Assembly: GCA_934047225.1 (NCBI GenBank)
Contig: OW203991.1
Location: forward strand, 6,324,001-6,388,000
Length of the DNA stretch: 64,000 nt
Direction of reading: 5' to 3'
Source: Ypsolopha sequella
Taxonomy: Eukaryota > Arthropoda > Insecta > Lepidoptera > Ypsolophidae
The translations under genes and the position numbers were made by a program. Shown here one piece after another: positions 1-29,690 of the stretch. Below the pieces are notes generated by a model. The model was given only the letters and a program-made list of their open reading frames with translations, made no database searches and was not told the DNA's origin. The stretch's first letter is position 1; each line of letters begins with the position of its first letter.

Positions 1-274
1 ACAAAATTATAAACACAGATATTAATTACAATAAGTTATTCAGTTACAATTAATTACATTGAATTTAAAATAAAAATAAATTGAAGTATAAATTTTAATA
101 TAATATGTATTTATATTACTCAATTAAAATTAAATAAAAATCAAATTTAAAATATCAATCAAATTAAACAAAATCACTACTTCATATATATTTTTAATAC
201 ATGTTCTTTGCGTTGGATTGAATGTTTTTTTTTATATAAGTGGTATATAATCAGTGGAGCATGTGGCACTTTGG

Positions 275-400
275 GACGTAACAATAGTCGGTGAAACGCG
301 GGTGTGCCGAGTATGGATTGTGACTTGCATTTCAAACTTTACACTCGCAACACCTCTGATACCCCCTCGGGGATTCATGTCGTGACGATCTCAATAGTTA
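275..400 (+). repeat. SINE-like repeat, 3' part
   Basis: This stretch (GGGACGTAACAATAGTCGG ... GGGATTCATGTCGTGAC) matches, in the opposite orientation, the 3' part of the repeat at 39420-39720, which has a tRNA-like head. A shorter related piece lies at 52625-52805. It is a dispersed non-coding family. Confidence 0.65.
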
Positions 401-469
401 TTATAGCTCAATAATACAAATAAATTAATATTAAAGGAAACTCATTTGTTTTTCATTTAGTTTGCATTA

Positions 470-676
470 AATATGTTTTTTATATTCCTATAAAAATACT
501 TTATTATAATTCATTCCAGAAATATTTTGACTTCTTCTCGGCATCAGTGGAATTTAAGAATAAAATGTATATAATATACTAAAATGGTGAAACGTCATAA
601 AATGATGCCGACAAGAAGTCGAAATATATCTGGAATAAATTATAATAAAGTGTTTTTATAGGAATATATAAACTTA
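470..676. repeat. Inverted-repeat (fold-back) miniature element
   Basis: Arms of about 75-85 bp (470-556 and 602-676) are near reverse complements. They share TATTCCTATAAAAA and ACTTCTTSTCGGCATCA around a short centre. There is no coding sequence. It is probably a MITE, class undetermined. Confidence 0.65.
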
Positions 677-1082
677 TATAATGCAAGCTCAATAATACAT
701 AACTCAAAAATTTCCTTGGGAAACCCATGTAATCCATTTAGTGGGTTCCCAAGTAATATAATAATATAGATACTGATTTAAATATATAATTTTCTGTTCA
801 CATATCAATAATAAATAACTACCTTTCCTAAAAAGGTTCTTAGATAACTGTGAAGACCGTACTAAAATCCGTTTAGTAGTTTTCTAATAAACATATATAC
901 AGGAAAATGTAAAATAAAAAGAAGAGATCCTTACAGCGCCATTATTTGTAATATTCGAATGATGGCGGCCTCAAAGTGAGCCGAAGTACTCGTATATATC
1001 GAAAATAACTCAATTGTGGTTTTCCTTGTGTTTATATTGTAAGTATAAAATTAAATGAAAAGCTGAAATAGTAACAAATATT

Positions 1083-1480
1083 AGTAGTTCATGCTAAAAG
1101 GGCGAAAAGGAATAAATTACGAAAACGATTTAAAACACGAACGTAGCTAGTGTTTTAAACGTAACCGAGTAATTTATTGCTCTTACGCCCGTGTATCATA
1201 CTACGTTTTGCAATGCATAGTATTTCCATAGAACAAATATAATCTTGTGAACTTTAAATTATGATTGGCTCAAAAGGACTGTATCCAGAGCCGTTAAACA
1301 GTGGGAAAAAAAAGTATAACATTTATGGTACACGGAAAAGGTTGCAGGTTAGCCAACTTCTCGTACATTAATTAAAAATATAATAATTAAGCCCTAGGGC
1401 AAAATAATCGACTTTCTGTTCGGTTTTGATGCATAAAAAGTGGGCCTTTACGAGCACTTGCATTGAAAAAGAATTATTTC
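1083..1480 (+). repeat. Dispersed repeat (copy 1)
   Basis: The same roughly 350-400 bp sequence recurs at 44078-44425, sharing GGCGAAAAGGAATAAATTAC, TTATGATTGGCTCAAAA and GCCCTAGGGCAAAATAATCG. A short piece lies at 58916-58980. It is non-coding and of unknown class. Confidence 0.75.
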
Positions 1481-1563
1481 ATTATTTATAATACCCATAC
1501 ATCACGGCACTAACCATCAATCATGCACTAATGTCCTATGACGGTAAATAGAGCGCGTACCAG

Positions 1564-20333
<18,770 letters not shown>

Positions 20334-20391
20334 GGGAACTAACAAGGTTGGTGACGTTTCATTCTAGCTTCATCTAAGTACTGAATTCGGT

Positions 20392-20662
20392 CGTTTTTTA
20401 GGGTTCCGTAACCAAAGGGTAACCAACGGGGCCCTATTACTAAGACTCCGCTGTCCGTCTGTCTGTCCGTGTCTGTCCATCTGTCCGTCTGTCACCAGGC
20501 TGTATCTCATGAACCGTGATAGTTAGACAGTTGAAATTTTCACAGATTATGTATTTCTGTTGCCGCTATAACAACAAATACTGAAAAACAATAAAATAAA
20601 TATTTAAGGGGGCTCCCATACAACAGAATTGCCGGCCGCTCGCACTTGGCCGGTTTTTTAAA
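20392..20662 (+). repeat. Dispersed repeat ending GCACTTGGCCGG (copy)
   Basis: It begins TTTTTTAGGGTTCCGTAACC, carries a (CTGTCCGT)n-type tract, and ends GCTCGCACTTGGCCGGTTTT. The same family occurs at 35610-35935, 44699-45367 (reverse), 59495-60215, 61985-62525, 62605-62750 and 63745-63812. It is non-coding. Confidence 0.85.
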
Positions 20663-20732
20663 CTTTAATGTGCTATTTCTGCTGTTTGGAATAAATAGAT
20701 TAAATTTTTCGTTCTTTCAAACTGATTTTATA

Positions 20733-21173
20733 CAGGATGCTTGGTAATTCGCCCTATTCCTCCAAAGGGGTTATACTAGGGATCATTTCCAACAAATAAT
20801 GCCTATTAACTAGGGGTCGAAAATGATTTTTTTTTTCAAGTAAAACACGTCGATATTACAAAATAAAAAAGGTTTTCTTTCCACTTAAGACCTTTTAATT
20901 CTGAGATTATGGGAATTCAGGGCACGTATTTTTTATAGGTCTTCACTCATCTATCATTGATCAGAAATATAATAAATAAGTGCTGAGAGAGGAATAGTTA
21001 TTTATAAATTATTTATTTTTGGTTATTAGTCTGAAAGTTTGAGAAATAATATAAAAACCTTCGTAACTCGGAGACTATTCATTTTCGACACCTAATTGAT
21101 AGGATTTAATTCGTTGGAAATGATCTCTAGTATAACCCCTTTCAACGAATAGGTCGATTTACCAAGCACCCTG
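20733..21173. mobile_element. TA-flanked MITE, about 440 bp
   Basis: The ends CAGGATGCTTGGTAATTCGC and, reverse-complemented, CAGGGTGCTTGGTAAATCGA are alike and continue through GGGGTTATACTAGRGATCAT. The TIRs are about 70 bp. TA is present on both sides. Confidence 0.8.
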
Positions 21174-21680
21174 TATATATTTAATATTGGTATTCACAGG
21201 TAGTGACATAATCATATTTATTATATTGAATGGTCGAATCCTTGTCAGGCTTTAAGATGCGTTCAAGAAATATATTTTTTCGGATTGAAATGTGGTATGA
21301 TGACGTTACTGAGGGTCAAATGAAAGTCATCGCTTTTTTAATTTAATAAACTATACGCACGCTTATTTCAACATCTGTCTACTAGAAACGGTTAAGGAAA
21401 GCTATTCCTCGAAACGTTAATATTGGCGAAAAAACAACAGCCCAATTTACCTTTGTGATGCAGAAAAAAAAAGCAATGACAATACTAGCAAAAAAAAAAT
21501 ACAAATAATTTTTCGTTATTTTTTACCTATTCAATTCCTTCTTGTTCTAATCCAGATTATTCCGTTTCAGCATGAATTAATAAACTTAAAATGCCAAGTG
21601 GCAGTTTTTTTTCAACTTTCTTACTTATTTGGTGCACAAACTGGCCATACTGCACATATTTGGGCGGAGCCTTACAGCGT

Positions 21681-21775
21681 TTTTGTCCACGGTCCGGAAT
21701 TCCATCCGGTAAATTAAGGACCGATAAGCTGCGCATGTATTTACCGGATGGAATTCCGGACCGTGGACATAGACT
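21681..21775. repeat. Near-perfect palindrome
   Basis: TTGTCCACGGTCCGGAATTC... is mirrored by ...GAATTCCGGACCGTGGACA. The arms are about 35-40 bp around a centre of about 20 bp. It lies beside another dispersed repeat (TTAAGAGCGGTTTC family, from 21786). Confidence 0.75.
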
Positions 21776-21785
21776 GTAACAAAGG

Positions 21786-21965
21786 GTTAAGAGCGGTTTC
21801 GTAGCCGCTTTGTGAAAAACCCGCCTTTTTCTAATTAATCGAAACAGAACACTTAAATTCAAAATTCACTCAATAGTTATTCAACAAAACCCTATTACCT
21901 ATGTATTGTGTATGCCGCCATCGCAAAGTTTCCATTGGGTTCTGTAAATTAGAATTTCAAATTTT
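21786..21965 (+). repeat. TTAAGAGCGGTTTC repeat family (copy)
   Basis: It shares AAAACCCGCCTTTTTCTAAT and CTCAATAGTTATTCAACAAA with 32588-32925 and 37105-37345. It is a non-coding MITE-like family whose complete copies have GGATTGTGAAAAAYCCGCC ends. Confidence 0.7.
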
Positions 21966-22102
21966 TTTTAATACATAATTCAACATTTTTGAAATTGTAA
22001 TTTACAGAAGTGCTTGGTTTCTCCGAAAAAAATGTAAAGGTTTTATTTTTTACGACGAAGAACGGGGTTGGTAATATTTCCAAACTATTACTACTAGGCC
22101 TT

Positions 22103-22370
22103 ATACAACGTGTAACAGAAAGGTGTAACCATATTTGAAGAGCTTATTCAGTCAATGGTATAGAACAACTTTTACTATGGAGACAACACCGAAATCTCAA
22201 AACAAAACTACCCTTCCATACATTTCGGCCGAGCGGCATTGCATTTTTCTATGAAATAGTAAAAAAAATTTTTCGGGATATAGGTTTTGTTCCATAGTAA
22301 ACGTTGTTCTATACCATTGACTGAATAAGCTCTTCAAATATGGTTACACCTTTCTGTTACACGTTGTATA
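22103..22370. mobile_element. MITE with about 75-bp TIRs (copy 1 of 2)
   Basis: The ends ATACAACGTGTAACAGAAAG and its mirror continue through GTGTAACCATATTTGAAGAG and CAATGGTATAGAACAACTTT. The second copy is 62759-63024. TATA-like flanks suggest TA target use. Confidence 0.85.
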
Positions 22371-22379
22371 CACAATATC

Positions 22380-23010
22380 TATGAGAAATAAATCGAAAAT
22401 TAAAAATGTATCTCCGTTGTTTGCTCACGCCTATTTCCCATTCCGCAGGTATCACTGAGAATTTCCCATGAAAGGTAAGTCTTAATACTAAAGGAGATAA
22501 GAAGATTTGGGAGGATCACACGTGAATCGCGATTTTGGTACTTGATAATAAGTTAAGAGCTAAGAACAAAATGCATTTACTCGCGCTCAAATTGTATGAA
22601 TATCCCAGACTGATGATGTTACTTCAGCGGGTCTAAGCAAAGCCGTTCGGGACTCACTCGTCACGTCTTCGGCAAACGAGAAAAGAGTCAAACCTACGCG
22701 AGCGAGCAGGATAAATGTTATATGTCTCGCTTACTCGTATACATTCGTCCCTTTCGTCGTTTGACGAAGTCGATACGAGTGAGGCTCGAACGGTTTTTTT
22801 TTTCTAGACCCGCTGTGCAGTGTACAGTCCGAGCCAGTAGAGAAGAGAAAGCGCGTGTAGTTAGCTGCCACCTGGGTAGCATTACCCCGCGCACCGCACC
22901 CTTCCCCGTCTAAACTCCGAGAATGCGCAATTCGAACCAACCAGACATTGCAACAGGCCCTATTGTATTTTTTTTTCTGTAAATAAATATTGGCTTTTTG
23001 TCTTTCAAAT
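22380..23010. repeat. Non-coding stretch with an imperfect inverted repeat (22615-22830)
   Basis: AGCGGGTCTAAGCAAAGCCG near 22628 is mirrored by CGGTTTTTTTTTTCTAGACC near 22791, with ACTCACTCGT/ACGAGTGAG inside. The remainder shows no gene. Confidence 0.5.
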
Positions 23011-23011
23011 G

Positions 23012-23158
23012 ATTATAATTACATAAAAAACAGTTAATTTTTTTTTGTGTGAGATATATTTCTGGCCATTCGGCGATTGACTGATAGCCGAATGGCGATA
23101 GCCCGAAATATATGTCACAAAAATTTTTATTTAACTGTTTTTTTATGTAATTATAATA
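23012..23158. repeat. Fold-back MITE, same family as 11029-11184
   Basis: ATTATAATTACATAAAAAAC and GAGATATATTTCTGG arms are mirrored on the right around ATTCGGCGATTGACTGATAG. Confidence 0.8.
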
Positions 23159-24590
23159 AATTTTTTTCTGATAATATTGGCTACGTACAATATGCAGCTA
23201 TAAGCTGTTATTTAATTTTCAGGTGGTATTTTTAATAACGTTTTTTTTTAAATCATAAAATATGACGTCATAGTGGTATAGAAATCACATGAAAATAAAT
23301 TAAATATCCGTAAAACATTTAATTCGAGTAATAGTAGAGGTTATATTTTGAGAACAAAAGACAGACGTCACTTTGACATGACTTTTTTTTTAAAGAGGGC
23401 AAGGGCTTCAGTCTTGTAATGGCTAAACGATACCACTATTACGTCATCAAATTAGTGGCTGAATATTTTTATAAATGTCATCTATTTCAAGGACAAAAAA
23501 TGTATAATTTTACATGACATTAAAAAGCCTTATTCCTTTCAAACTAATCGACAAATGGGTGTTGTTATGGTATTCTGGACAATTCGAATCGTGACGTCAT
23601 CTGTGACAAATTTCACGCCCACACTCTGTACTTGCCGGAACTAGGTAGGTTAGGGCTGATATAAAAACAAATATCTAGTCAAGATCCAGTTTTTATCAGT
23701 TAAACTAAAACCGATAAAAAACTTGCCACTTTGTTTTGTCAATGAGATTTTGAAAGATATAAACAAATTATTAATTTATAACGTTTTTGTCTATGTAATA
23801 AATAATTCAACTTTGTTTCTTTTCTTATTGACAAAATAACTATTGTTGAATCTCACTTGCCTCTAAATACGGGCGAATAAGATGAAATACGAATCAATTG
23901 AGAAGTAGCTTTCGATGTTACTTTAGGTTTTTCAAACGCTTTCTTTGTGTACACTTCTTTATTGAGTCGAATTACATCTTCAACCTCGATAGAATATAAA
24001 ACCCGTCCAAAGCCAAAAGGATGTGATTGAAAAAAATGGCCTCTATGTGTAATAGGATAAAGTGCATAACCGGGACTACTTTGCGATACATTTTATGTCC
24101 TTTTGCTTGCTTTGGACGAAACCATTACTTCCTTCTAAACAACCTGAATTACAATTTATTTTATTCCGATGCGGATTTTTAACAAATTCTGCAAAATAAT
24201 TGTACAAACTTAGTTATACATTTACTAGGAGTTAACAGTGTCAATTTGTATATTTGGATTTAATTATTATTAAAAATTGTATATGTTGCAGTTGATAGCT
24301 TAATGAATTTTAAATTTTTCAAGTGTATTAATTAGTATTTATGTTATTTACCAGAATATTCCGATGTACTTAATTCTGACATTTTATTCCTGTTTGAGTT
24401 AATATTTATTTTAGAACACTGTTTAATCAAACGCATTACAAATCTTATGAAATTAATTATATTATGAATCTCGTGCAAACTAAACGGGTAAGAAATGATT
24501 TATATGTCTTAAGGCGCAGTATAAAGCAAAATACAGTTATCGCAGACAACTTTATTTTATCGAATTGAATGAAACTTGAGGATAAAATAT
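23159..24590. other. Intergenic, nothing recognised
   Basis: AT-rich DNA between spastin and the receptor genes. I see no ORF with a recognisable domain and no RNA gene. Confidence 0.5.
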
Positions 24591-24594
24591 GATT

Positions 24595-24797
24595 ATTGCA
24601 AAACGGTATTTTGATCGGGATAGCCGACCAGTTTCAGTAGATTCAGACTGCCTTCTTCTGGGCGAGCGAAGACGCGTCCGCGACGACGTTGCGTCTCGCA
24701 CTCACTCGCCTAGAAGAAGGCAGTCTGAATCTGTTGAAACTGTTCGGCTATGCCGATCAAAGATACTTATTGAGGTGAGCCGTTTTGCAATATTCAA
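24595..24797. repeat. Palindromic miniature element
   Basis: The left arm TTGCAAAACGGTATTTTGAT through TTCAGACTGCCTTCTTCTGG is mirrored by the right arm ending ATCAAAGATACTTATTGAGG and GTGAGCCGTTTTGCAA. The centre is GC-rich (GACGCGTCCGCGACGACG). Confidence 0.75.
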
Positions 24798-24799
24798 AC

Positions 24800-26450
24800 T
24801 TTATAGATATTAAAAAAAGGGTAATTTTCAAGGATATGTTTTAGTGTTCTAATGGACCAAAAACGCAATTACGATAACTTTCCTCATAGAAAAAAAATCA
24901 CAAAAATGGGTCTCGAAACTAAGGAAAAACAGCTTTTTGGTCTGCTTTTTTGAGGATCCAATCCAATTCATCAGCCAATATCGGTCCACTGCTGGACATA
25001 GACCTCTCCAAGGGCACGCCACATTTTTCTATCCTCGGCCATCCTCATCCAATCTTTTTTAAATCGAGATATTTTGAGGATAGCGCCGGATAGTTGAGGA
25101 TAGTTTTACAAACCTTTAATGTAGTTACAGGAAATATATTTAATTACAAGTCCTAATGTAGCCGCAAATTCAAAATAACTGTAGTTTTGCATGAGCAGCA
25201 GTTTGTTAGAGCAGGATAGAAAAATAAAAAACAAAAGCGTTGGTGCAGGACGGAAGTTTAGCTTTATACTGGGCCTTAATACTAAAACAAACAATACAAA
25301 AGCTTGGAAGTAATCCTCGCCTTGAGTAGTAAAGGGACGAAGGGGAGCACGATGTTATTTAGTATCTCGGGTGCTGCCCCCAACCCGCGCTATTGCCAAA
25401 GGCGATGTATATTAAAAACAGCTTTACAAAACAGTATCATTAATGTTTACGGTAAGTCATCTTTTAATTAAAAAGCTAAGCTAAAATGAACAGGTAAGCC
25501 ACTGCAAGTGGACTGAAAGAATTAAAAAAAAAGGAAAAAACTATTTGCTCAAAACATTACACGTCGTCTTTGAGCAAAAATATATTTTCAGAATTGATTG
25601 TTGAATAAATTACCCATCGTGTATTTGATTGGTCGATTTAATAAAGGGTAAGGGCGTTATCACACTGGCTATTTGCGAGTGAGGCGATCACGTTCTGCCG
25701 TAGATAAGTTGCGTTGATCGATCGCCTAAATCACATAGCAAAGACAATTAAATAAATAGCTGCTCTCGCTGAGCAGCAATAATGTGCAAGCAAGCGAGAA
25801 TGTATCGAATTACTACGCGCGAAAGCTTCTTTTACACTAACCGTCTCAAGGTCTAAAGTCCCTGCTCGTCTGATATTTATTCTGATCGAGTATTTGTGGA
25901 TATATTAATAATTTGCAATATTCTGCTAAACACTCTTACCATGCTATTCAAAATGCAGACTCAAGCACCGCCCGCCCTCTCGCATAAAACATGCACAAGC
26001 AAAGCAAGCAGTACGAGCACAAAATAAAGCAATCTTAAAATAACAAGCAAGAAAACTTATCACATGTGTTTCGTCTCTAAACGAGGCATCCTCGGGATGT
26101 GTTATCCGCTCAACCGCTCGACAGCAAATGACGAGCTACCGACGGGAACTCACCTTTTATACACCGGCCTGACTCGTTGTTTGGTGGGGATAATTGAATG
26201 ACGAAAACATGCGTAACAGGGGTACTTATTATTCTTGTTTTTCAATATCTCTAACTGTTTTAGCACACACATTCTTAAACCTTTCTTACTCGTACAATTA
26301 TCTGATCGAGTGCCGGCGCGGGGGAAACCGCCGCGCGGGTCACGTGACAGGTGAGACCGGCCTGGTCTCGCTCGCAAATCGCCAGTGTGATAAAACCCTA
26401 AGTTGCCACTATACTACTAACATTAAGGACCTGCCCCCCTATTCTGTATC
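24800..26450. other. Intergenic, dispersed repeat fragments only
   Basis: The segment 24953-25075 carries the widespread CCACTGCTGGACATAGACCT repeat, with a longer relative at 38755-39005. Near 26063-26100 there is a GAGACGAAAC-type motif reminiscent of Penelope-element termini. No gene was seen. Confidence 0.5.
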
Positions 26451-26454
26451 TTTA

Positions 26455-26655
26455 GTTGCCAACTGCACGAGGTGCCTATCATCAAAAACATAGCTAAAAA
26501 CTGAAATTTCAAAATTGCCTTTTTGAAATTGAAATTTCAATCTGTGTCGTCACTTCAAGTGCGAAAATATCCTTAGGACATCGGAATTCGATAGTATATC
26601 TATGTTTTTGATGATAGACACCCAGTACAGAAGGCAACTAGAGATACACAATAGG
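26455..26655. repeat. Inverted-repeat element
   Basis: CTATCATCAAAAACATAG near 26476 is mirrored by CTATGTTTTTGATGATAG near 26601. Outer ends TGTATCTTTAGTTGCC and GGCAACTAGAGATACACA also pair. The interior is non-coding. Confidence 0.7.
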
Positions 26656-28965
26656 CCCGCTGTTCCACCAGTGGCTGTCAAAGTTCTGATGGTCTCTATC
26701 GCAGGAGGGCAGTAGATGAGTGGTAACTCTCACTATTGGAACTAGCTTATATCAAGATAATATCGGACCACACTGTTCTGTAGAAAAGTCATAGTGTGCC
26801 ATTTAGTGTAAAGCGGAATAAATATTTATAACACTGATGACTTCTTTTAAATTAACTCGTCTGTGATGTAAAAATGTTTTTCTAACTCACTGATAAAATT
26901 ATTATTTGTCGAAAAATATATTGAATTTCTAATTCTAACAAAAATTCGGATCAACATCAATCCATTCTATCAGAGATTGTACGGACGCCAGCATGACAGG
27001 CTCCCTATTGGCTGTTCTTATTGTGGTGTCATAGCCGTTAAAATCATTTACAAATAGGGAGCTTGAACTGCTGCCGACTGTGCATTTCACTTCTGTTTTC
27101 TTGACGTCTGGCTATCGAAAGATGTGTTTTGTTACTTGCTGGCAATAAAATGTGACCTAGTCAACTCCATCCAAGTAAATTTACCCTGTATTATTTCCCA
27201 AGGAATGTTGTGTCACTCGTCCTTCAAACCCAAATCCACACAGTGGTCACAAATATCGCGGAATTCCGTCCTTGTGTCACAACAGAAAGATTGTCACACT
27301 TACATTAAACCAAAAGGAAGGAGATACGGTACCGACTTCCCGCGAGTGAAACCAAGTCCGATGGAATTAAATCGGTTGAAATTGAATTGGCTTTGAATTG
27401 GTTGTCTCGCTCGCGCTACTGTTGAAGCATGTCGCTCTATCTCTGTCGTTCGGTGCCGCTTGTTCATACAGCAGGCCTATTTTTCAGTTGACGATATGAA
27501 CGTAACATCTCTTCCTCCTTTTGTCATATCAATGTTGACATACAACATGATTGCTATCGAAGACGTCTCTGGTTGAAATTCACCTGATCCCTATATCATC
27601 TGTGTGTACTATCAGAAAACGGGTCGTCTATCCACCTTAAGGGCCAGTTTTGTGTTCAGGGGCTGCGACAACCGCCGCTATGTCCCGCCTTGCTAGTTTT
27701 TGTCTGCCAATGGTCATTCACGCTCAACAATACAGCTTTTTTTACCATTGCCACTCGAGAAGGGGCTATTGGTTCACCGATACTTAACTGTGGATAAAAC
27801 GCTCTTAAGGGATCACTTGTGATTGCTTGTAAGGGATCACTGACTAAGCGAGAAATACAGTTTCTGGGAAAGGCAAAGGTATCTGTGACCATACAGCCAA
27901 GTCTTGTGTTTTTTTTTTCTAGATTCAAAGGCACCAACGGCCAAGTCTGATTTTCTTTATATCATCACATATATTAAATTGGTAATTTCTTGTTTCATTC
28001 TTCTTAAAATAACTCAAAAGCTCACATCCACTTTCAGTACTTTAAATAAAAACGCAACCACTTGTCTTGAGTTCCAGCCTGATTAAAGCAATGTTATGTA
28101 TGAAATATAAATTATTAATTACAATTAATGTTTTGTTCTTTTATTTACCGATCATTTGTAAGCATAATAAAATGTTATTCAAATTGTTATTGTATGTACT
28201 ACTATTTGTTTTCTCGTAGTCGATGGTAAAAAGAAGTGTAATATAGCTTGGGAAAAAAAATCCATCTCGGCTATTGTATCTCTCGCTCCGCTCAGGATTC
28301 TATTCTAGAATCCTTCACTGCTCTGGATCCAACTTTATGCCTCGAAGGGAATTCTTATTTTTTTCACTTGTTGTTTAATCTACTATTACAATTCTAAATG
28401 TTTATTCCTATAGGTTTTTCTGTTTACTGAGTAAGTAATAAAAAGTCATAAAAACAAAAGCGTTTTCGCCCCTTATTAGTTTCTAGCCAAGATCGCCACA
28501 TGCAAGCAACAATGTTTTGCAACTGAACAGTCGAACTATTTGCTGATAGTACTACGAACATTGATGATTTTTTTTAATTTATCGCGGTTTTTAATTCTCG
28601 TCTTTCGATAGCAAGACTTTATTTATATCAGTGTTCTTAATATTTTATTCCGCGCTGTAGCCGACGGACTTTAGCCAAATTATGTAAAACGTATTTTATT
28701 ATCGTTAGATATAACAGTTTTCCTTAAAAGACAGCGACGTAGGTAGTTAGCATTAGCATTTTAACAATTAGAATAGTACAATGGTATGCCGGTTGTACAT
28801 AGATAACTGATGTACTGAATTCACATTATTCTTTTCGGCTCATCATCCCAAGGTGGATTTTTCCAAGGTAAAGTCGTAGAAAAAAGCACAAATGAATTGG
28901 ACATTTCCATACAAACCTGACAGACACAGTAAGTAACACAGACGCTGAAGGCCTCAGAATAAGGA
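26656..28965. other. Intergenic, no gene recognised
   Basis: Several short ORFs exist (for example 27124-27396 plus, 27656-27937 minus). None has a motif or splice context I can support. Confidence 0.5.
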
Positions 28966-28967
28966 AC

Positions 28968-29135
28968 TGAAGGCGTTAAGTTTAGTTTTAATGCTGTCAA
29001 AACTTGAAATTTTCCAGAGTAATTTTGCGTCTGTTCCTAACACTTAAGAACTATTTTGCAATGAAGAAAATTTGGTTTTGACATCGCTAAATAAAACTAA
29101 AATTAAAACCTTCAGAATCGGCTCCACTAGGTTTC
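28968..29135. repeat. Inverted-repeat element (copy 1 of 2)
   Basis: Its arms GTTTAGTTTTAATGCTGTCA and its mirror (TAAAACTAAAATTAAAACCT side) match the element at 31900-32062, which is a better palindrome. Confidence 0.6.
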
Positions 29136-29249
29136 CAAAATTGGTTAGCAACCGTAAAATGTTTCTTTAGGAAAGTTGTTTAGTATTTATTTTAGTATCA
29201 GTAGCTTATCTATGTGGCTTTATTTACACCTATCTAGTACCCTATCTAG

Positions 29250-29360
29250 CGCCGTCGATACAGTGTCCTTCCATCATACTCTCTCGCACATTGACAAGCG
29301 CGGTATGCGTGAGGGCGAAAGTAGGATAGATCGACACTGTATTTCTGGCGCGTGCTAGCT
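29250..29360. repeat. Short inverted repeat
   Basis: GCCGTCGATACAGTGTCCTT is mirrored by GATCGACACTGTATTTCTGG. ACTCTCTCGCACATTGACAA and its partner lie inside. Confidence 0.55.
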
Positions 29361-29484
29361 GTGCTGTTATATGAAAGCGGACACTGACTAAAACTAAAGA
29401 GCATACAAACTTGAAATTCGGCAGAATCCTAATACAATGCACGCATCGCTAAGAAAAGATTTTCCGAAAGATTATGCGTTTGTC

Positions 29485-29690
29485 GGCACTTGGTGAAACA
29501 TCGTCATAATCTTGATAAAAACACTTGTACTGTTTCACAATATCACTTTATTATTAATCCAACCGGTTTCGCCTTGCGGCATTATTAAGGAACACTGTTA
29601 AATATAATAAAAAAACAATAAAGACATGTGTAGTGGTTGTTTACATTGCAGATGGTGATATTGTGAAACAGTAAAAGTGTTTTTATCCTT
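29485..29690. repeat. Penelope-like element terminal remnant
   Basis: ACACTTGTACTGTTTCACAA on the left and TTGTGAAACAGTAAAAGTGT on the right are inverted. Inside lies CCAACCGGTTTCGCCTTGCG, whose complement resembles the terminal motif of Penelope-like elements. A related structure is at 53380-53610. No coding sequence remains. Confidence 0.5.

Larger units (their letters stand above)
1..1563. other. Spastin intron/upstream sequence with repeats, no gene seen
   Basis: Very AT-rich. It holds a dispersed-repeat fragment at about 275-400, an inverted-repeat element at about 470-676, and a multi-copy repeat at about 1083-1480. Positions 677-1082 show nothing recognisable. No spastin N-terminal exon was found. 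Confidence 0.6.

Noticed and set aside
26194..27396. Intergenic ORFs of 75-99 codons
   Set aside because: No motif, no codon-use signal that I could judge, and no splice context; treated as chance.
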